DNA from: Dasyornis broadbenti
Taxonomy: Eukaryota > Chordata > Aves > Passeriformes > Dasyornithidae
Direction: 5' to 3'
Length of the DNA stretch: 64,000 bases
Assembly: GCA_013397935.1 (NCBI GenBank)
Contig: VZRN01000631.1
Location: 3,065,857-3,129,856, forward strand
The first letter of the stretch is position 1, and the number at the start of each line of letters is the position of its first letter. The notes under the pieces were generated by a model that did no database searches, was not told the origin of the DNA, and worked only from the letters and a program-made list of their open reading frames with translations. Shown here in pieces: positions 59,801-64,000 of this stretch. The position numbers and the translations under genes were made by a program.

Positions 59801-62800
59801 GACTGTATCCCATGTGTTAGATCAACGTTGGTCTTTACTGCACTTTCTGCTTTCTTAAATACAAGCCCAAGAAACCACATTGATACATATCCACTCCTAA
59901 AAAAAGACATTCACAAAGCTGACTTAGGCACAGATGCCAGTTATTTGGATTCAAGCACATTTTCATTTTATACAGCAATTAAAGATTAGAGCCAGCCCAG
60001 ACTTAAGCTCTCAAGAGCACTTCTCCCTGAAGTTCTCCCTTCTTTAAAAAAATCTTCAGTGCTCAGGACCCTGCCTGTTAGAGCACCTACTGTACTTCAG
60101 GAAAGTAGCAAAACTCACTCTTTATAGAGATCTTCGTTGCCAGGGAAAGACTGTGGCTGTACGTGTGCAATAGTTATAAATTCATTCCTTTCCAAGTTTC
60201 CAACCAGCACACGAATTTTAGACTCGACAAGGCCAATCCTAATAGGAAGAGATATTTACTTGTTTTTAACATCCAGCACATCAGTTAGAAGCCTTTTTGA
60301 AATGCAATGTTAACCAATCAATAAGAACCAAGTTTCAAACAGCTGAGCAGACACTAGATCTTTATATCACACACTATAATTTGTGATGTTTCCGGTGACA
60401 TTTGAGCTTTTGTTTCTAAAGACAGAGATAAGTAAGTTTTACATGTACTCTCAACAGTTCAGATGCAATGCTTCCACCTATAACCTATGATGAAAATAAC
60501 AAGGAGCAGATCCCAGCACCTCTGGGCTGCAGCAAAACTCCTTTTCACCACAAGGATGAAGGAGAAGAGTGGTTTCAAAACGGCTCAAGCATGAATCATA
60601 TCAAAGTAACGATGCAATTCCTCCTGAAGATTGATCAGTGAAAATGAAAAAGTTATTTTAATAAACAAATTATCTAGTCAACAGTCCCATCAGAAACTTC
60701 CCTAAGAAATAATCATGACATGAGGGCTGTAATTTCAATAAAGTACTGGCATTTTATCCTTCTACCTAAAACTCTGCTAACCTTGAAAGCAGTAAGAAAT
60801 CCGTATGTTCTTCAAAAGCATCTTACGTTAATGAATAAGAGATGTTATCTATTCCCAAATCCATTCAAGAATTGGTGAACCAATATTTTCCTTATAATCA
60901 ACTGAAGCAAGTTTATCTTCCGCTTTATCGTTTCCCTCAGATGCAAAACTGGAAAATTTGCCTCTAGTTTTGTCATTACAAAAACATCAGCTCTTACCAG
61001 AGCCAGAATTTCCCTCATCTTCATTGAACAACAAGCTTTGTTCACTTAAGAACATTTAGTATAAAAAAAATTACTTGGCCCTCTGCCCACACACCTTGTT
61101 ATACACAACTGTGACTGATATCAAGCTGTAGCTGATAAGATTTTTAGGTGAATACATCAGAAACTTCAGATAAAAGGTATTACCTATTAAAACTATTTTT
61201 AAACATTAAGCTATCTTTTAGAGATGACACGAGAATTATTTGATTCAAAGCGCAAGCCGAAATTTGAAATAAAACTAAGGTGCCCTCAGAACGGCGGCCT
61301 GTTACAGAGAGCAGTTTTGCTTATTTGAGCAAAGCAAGCAAATACTTATTTCTTAACAAACAAAACCGCTGGCAAGTCAATAAACACACATTACAGTGCC
61401 TTAATTCTTTGGCATTTCCCCTTATTTCAAAATTCACAGTGACTCAGCTCATTCACATGGGTCAAACAGCTACTTATTGGCATATCTCCCTCCACTGAAG
61501 ACAAGCAGGTCTGGAATAGGCTGACTACAAACCAGTGCAATCTAGCACTAAGTGCAATCTAGTCCTTAATTAAATATTATAGTAAAACTCTTTACGAAAA
61601 GATGTCTAAGGCTCTAGAACAGTGGTCTCCAAAGCAGGGAGGGAAGGGGGTGTATTCCATGCCTAGCAGCATAGTTAAATACTTCATTTGTTAATACAAT
61701 TAAGAAAAATAATGGTGCAACACTGAACTGAATTTCAGGTTTGCACTGGACCTACATTTAAAGCAGGACTTACCAGTTTAAGTGATGCTCTTCTGTAAAG
61801 GCACTGGCAGTCAGCACAATATAATGTCTAGAAGAAAAGGAAAATAAATACACTAGCTCAGGACTTTACATTCTAAATATCAGATGAGTTTTTTGTAGGA
61901 ACAAGTGACAGTGGCATAAGTTTTTCCTATCTTCCTGATGCTTATCCTTATCAAAATTTACATGACTTCCTCCAGTTCCTTTAAAAAAACCCCAAGCTGA
62001 AATATCAATACAATCTTCTATTTAGATCCCAAGTTAAAACTCATGCTAACCACTAAGTAAATCATTTCAAGTTCAGACAACAGACTTCATACATACTTGT
62101 ACTTCTGAAAGAAGTTCAATGGTTCAAAGAGCTTTGACCAGTCTGATTTCCCTTTGAGAATCTCATCTGTAACTTCCAGACCTACAAATATGGTTGGAAA
62201 TCTTATTACTATTTTTTAAGATCACCATGACAAGCTTTACAAGATCGACAGTAACTGACAGAACAAAAAGCAGGAATTCCCTTGACACAACGCAGACCTA
62301 CAACAGCTTATCGTAAAATTGATCCCTTATTGCTCGCAACAAGCATATTTCCCAGAGAAATCCTATACCTAGAACACCTCACTGAACAAAATGAATTCAG
62401 GTTTCATAGCGCAGGAATTACACTGTTTCATCAGTTAATAAGCACAGAATGTTCTTTACCACGCTGGAACTCCTCTACCATGACTGCTCGTGTTGATACA
62501 GACACGTTGTATGTGGAGTTCTGCTGTGGATAGGCTGGGGTGATGATGGGCATCACGTGGTACCGGTCTGATGGGTTCACCTATGAGGTTGCAATAGCTT
62601 TGTTTAGCATCAGTTTAGGTCGAAAGAAAGTTTAAAGGCTTCTGTTCAATGGCAACCTACCCTAGGGTCCCAGACGGGTAAATTAAGAAAGCTCTCTTCA
62701 AGTCGTTTCAGCAATACTGGCTTTGGCCAATCCCTATAGAAAAAAAGACAATAACTAAGTGTCCATTTTAAGCTCTGCTCTGTAATTCAGGGCTGCATGG

Positions 62801-63695
62801 GATGCTGTCAGTGTACATCTTCATATAAGTCACTACAAGTGTTACCCCTTTATTTAAATTAAAATAAACAAAAGCTCTTACCATTTTGAAAAGATCAAGA
62901 AGAACTTGTTAACTAGAGTAGAGGCCAAAGCATTGGGGTAGAGTTGACATATTCTTGCTACCAGCATTGCCCATGAAACTCCACCAAGAAATCCCATGAT
63001 GTTGGAATAAACACCACGTCCTAGAATGGATACCATGCAGTTAGTCTGTGGTCTTTCAAATTTACAGCATCAACTGCATGGTCTAAAGAATACTTAATAT
63101 ATTTCAGCCTCACTGTTATTTATTTTTGTGGTGCAGTGAGGTCAAAATTGCTGGTCCTTACAGTGATGAGAAAAAGAATCATTGCAACATCACTTCCCAA
63201 AGCATCGTTACTGTGAAATTTGCTTGTGCTGCTGTGCCTGCTGCTTCACTCCAACTCCCCATAAGACAAAAGTTCTCCCATTCTTCTACTGCTTGCTCTA
63301 GTCACAAGGGAAAAAGGTATTTTCTTATTCCTTTTACACTTAATTGGAAATTTTTATCATTTGTAGTCAGATTCCTGAGAAGCAATGCAGCACCCTGTCT
63401 CATAAGCACTCCCCTCTTTTCCCCACTCCGCCCCCATTAAAAACCACACCTTATTTACCACATGGACAGACCATGAACCTAAACTAAAAGGGTTTTAATA
63501 TAACAACTGTCATTTAAACAGCAATCCAAAGCTGAGGTACATCCAATAGCGAGCATGAGGTGCCTCTGAAAAGTTTAAAGATCACAAACCAGCAACATCA
63601 CTCACGTTTTGCCCAGAGTTTAACTGCACGGAGTGTGAGCCGGAAGTTCTCCAGATTGGGCACAAGGCGCAGTATTTCATCTGTAACCCTGCTGC
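53778..63695 (-). CDS. PAPOLG: PAPOLG, poly(A) polymerase gamma (3' part, fifteen exons)
   Basis: Exons in transcript order are 63695-63606, 63020-62882, 62733-62661, 62580-62460, 62181-62097, 61827-61774, 60238-60119, 59896-59787, 57918-57797, 57709-57540, 56639-56551, 56473-56226, 55354-55283, 54690-54637 and 53876-53778. All phases agree, giving about 547 codons of a protein that is about 736 residues in human. This nuclear enzyme adds poly(A) tails to cleaved pre-mRNA. The window holds most of the central domain (IMGFLGGVSWAMLVARICQL), the RNA-binding domain (WIGLVESKIRVLVGNLERNE), a bipartite basic nuclear signal (KRKQL ... KRKK) and the Ser/Thr-rich tail ending SIKLTLNG. The GS motif and catalytic aspartates are encoded to the right of the window. 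Synteny with REL/PUS10 and residues such as KRRGVYSN and FPGNE favour PAPOLG over PAPOLA. Confidence 0.93.
54637..54690 (-). CDS. PAPOLG: PAPOLG exon (C-terminal tail)
   Basis: Acceptor tttttttaag and donor GTATTT. It encodes GVLDGNSMQIPVITSRSQ, equivalent to human 'GGESMPIPTIDTSRKK'. The phase is 0 to 0. Confidence 0.85.
55283..55354 (-). CDS. PAPOLG: PAPOLG exon (C-terminal tail)
   Basis: Acceptor ccttcag and donor GTAACT. Its 24 codons, LNVWDSDFTESGYPQDGRKR then ATKN, align weakly with human 'FIRLESTFKDPRTAEERKRKSVDA' and keep phase 0 on both sides. The second nuclear localisation signal (RKR) is in it. Confidence 0.72.
56226..56473 (-). CDS. PAPOLG: PAPOLG exon (large C-terminal tail exon)
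   Basis: Acceptor ctcctacag and donor GTGGGA. It encodes KMEATVALRTSGPPIGCTIP through PPTSGECPPKAIDGEKARK. The segment TVALRTSGPPIGCTIPG parallels human PAPOLG 'TVKTVSPPTVCTIPT'. This part of the protein is low-complexity and evolves fast. Confidence 0.82.
56551..56639 (-). CDS. PAPOLG: PAPOLG exon (Ser/Thr-rich tail)
   Basis: Acceptor acttttatag and donor GTATGT. It encodes NVECQSCSGANSVAEPSTSK through IPVPDP. A nearer AG at about 56629 would break the reading frame, so the upstream acceptor was chosen. Confidence 0.75.
57540..57709 (-). CDS. PAPOLG: PAPOLG exon (Ser/Thr-rich tail)
   Basis: Acceptor gtttcag and donor GTTAGT. It encodes QRVSNISQNNSGLQYKRSSV through KLDISTAETE and most of an Arg codon. 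Similarity to human PAPOLG is low but collinear ('SSGGLQSKRLSLDSS', 'GETER'). Confidence 0.85.
57797..57918 (-). CDS. PAPOLG: PAPOLG exon (nuclear localisation signal)
   Basis: Acceptor gatgtcag. The donor GTATAA is weak but gives the correct phase. It encodes YRQASALNILKDGMKIEATY, then VKRKQLRYFLPAETLQKRKK. The two basic clusters correspond to the first nuclear localisation signal of vertebrate poly(A) polymerases. Confidence 0.9.
59787..59896 (-). CDS. PAPOLG: PAPOLG exon (RNA-binding domain end)
   Basis: Acceptor tttttttag and donor GTAAGC. It encodes SGYVSMWFLGLVFKKAESAV through VDLTHGIQSFTDT. The mammalian motif is 'DLTYDIQSFTDTVYRQA'; here Thr-His-Gly replaces Thr-Tyr-Asp. Confidence 0.93.
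60119..60238 (-). CDS. PAPOLG: PAPOLG exon (RNA-binding domain)
   Basis: Acceptor cctattag and donor GTGAGT. It encodes (W)IGLVESKIRVLVGNLERNE through FITIAHVQPQSFPGNEDLYK. 'NLERNEFIT' and 'FPGNE' are closer to PAPOLG than to PAPOLA. Confidence 0.95.
61774..61827 (-). CDS. PAPOLG: PAPOLG exon
   Basis: Acceptor cttctag and donor GTAAGT. It encodes (K)HYIVLTASAFTEEHHLN plus two bases of Trp, in the RNA-binding domain. Confidence 0.93.
62097..62181 (-). CDS. PAPOLG: PAPOLG exon
   Basis: Acceptor atttgtag and donor GTATGT. It encodes (G)LEVTDEILKGKSDWSKLFE to PLNFFQKY plus two bases of Lys. It begins the transition to the RNA-binding domain. Confidence 0.94.
62460..62580 (-). CDS. PAPOLG: PAPOLG exon
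   Basis: Acceptor ctcatag and donor GTAAAG. It starts VNPSDRYHVMPIITPAYPQQ and continues NSTYNVSVSTRAVMVEEFQR, a nearly invariant segment of the central domain. Confidence 0.95.
62661..62733 (-). CDS. PAPOLG: PAPOLG exon
   Basis: Acceptor tctatag and donor GTAGGT. It encodes DWPKPVLLKRLEESFLNLPV to WDPR, equivalent to mammalian 'EWPNPVLLKQPEE..LNLPVWDPR'. Confidence 0.94.
62882..63020 (-). CDS. PAPOLG: PAPOLG exon (central domain)
   Basis: Acceptor attctag and donor GTAAGA. It encodes RGVYSNIMGFLGGVSWAML through NKFFLIFSK plus two bases of Trp. The GFLGGVSWAMLVAR helix is the most conserved central-domain signature of vertebrate poly(A) polymerases. Confidence 0.95.
63606..63695 (-). CDS. 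PAPOLG: PAPOLG exon (first in window)
   Basis: Acceptor ccttgcag and donor GTGAGT. It encodes (G)SRVTDEILRLVPNLENFRL to LRAVKLWAK, the junction between the nucleotidyltransferase and central domains. Confidence 0.93.
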
Positions 63696-63951
63696 CTGCA
63701 AGGCAAAAGTTGAAGTACAGAAGTTCCTAATAACAGGTGCAAGTCAGGTGTTCCTATATGGGATCAACAACTTACAGATTATGGTTCAAGTCTAGGAAAA
63801 CAAGTTTGGATTACTTGCTTTGTATTACCTTAAAAATTATAGATTGCACATAACATTCGGTATCACTTCAGGTAGCTGGTGCCCTCAACAGCTTTTTCAT
63901 AGTTTAGACTACAATTAATTTTTAGTAAGGCCTCTCCACAGGATGTTTTGG

Positions 63952-64000
63952 CCATAGCATAGAACACAAGAAGTTCCACCTCAACACGAGAAAAAACTTT
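63952..64000 (+). mobile_element. CR1 fragment cut by the window edge
   Basis: The sequence agcatagaacacaagaagtt, then ccacctcaacacgagaaaaa, resembles the avian CR1 block 'aggaagttccacctgaacatgaggaagaac' in + orientation. It lies in a PAPOLG intron and presumably continues past 64000. Confidence 0.6.

Larger units (their letters stand above)
57919..61773 (-). other. PAPOLG: Larger PAPOLG introns
   Basis: The introns at 57919-59786 and 60239-61773 (with small exons between them) are AT-rich. They contain no repeat, RNA gene or extra exon that I could recognise. The other PAPOLG introns in the window are shorter and likewise featureless. Confidence 0.6.

Noticed and set aside
1..64000. CRISPR arrays, tRNA or rRNA genes, intact endogenous retroviruses, operons
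   Set aside because: None seen. The only tRNA-like sequence is the head of a decayed SINE near 40.34 kb, and repeats are LINE/SINE fragments and microsatellites.

Overview
The window is vertebrate nuclear DNA, almost certainly from a bird. It carries long introns with GT/AG splice sites, a CpG-island promoter and several CR1 LINE fragments of the avian type. Three coding loci were read exon by exon, and every exon joins its neighbours in a consistent reading phase. They are the 3' end of PUS10 on the + strand, the whole of REL (c-Rel, an NF-kB family transcription factor) on the - strand, and the 3' two-thirds to three-quarters of PAPOLG (poly(A) polymerase gamma) on the - strand. The order PAPOLG-REL-PUS10, with REL and PUS10 convergent, matches human 2p16.1. 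The REL N-terminus differs from the chicken protein, so this is a bird other than chicken; I cannot name the species.

Layout. Positions 1-3002 hold the last six PUS10 coding exons. Positions 3003-7098 are the convergent 3' flank of PUS10 and REL, where both 3' UTRs must lie. Positions 7099-34813 are REL: ten coding exons that translate to about 569 residues, with a 7-nt coding part of exon 1 in a GC-rich island. Positions 34814-36622 are the REL promoter region, which appears twice as a 906-bp near-identical duplication separated by a single N, most likely an unmerged assembly overlap. Positions 36623 to about 51200 are intergenic, with CR1 and MIR-like repeat remnants and one GC-rich patch. 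Positions 53778-63695 hold fifteen PAPOLG coding exons (about 547 codons); the 5' exons with the catalytic aspartates lie beyond the right edge.

The three genes are unrelated in function: tRNA pseudouridylation and miRNA processing (PUS10), immune transcription (REL), and nuclear mRNA polyadenylation (PAPOLG). They are neighbours by conserved synteny and form no operon or pathway. I found no CRISPR array, prokaryotic element, intact retrovirus or novel multi-gene system. The items most worth a second look are the N-joined promoter duplication, the kappaB site in the REL promoter, a CpG-rich patch deep in a REL intron, and a consensus splice donor lying across the PAPOLG stop codon. Nearly all other open frames over 60 codons are chance frames in introns, repeats or intergenic DNA.
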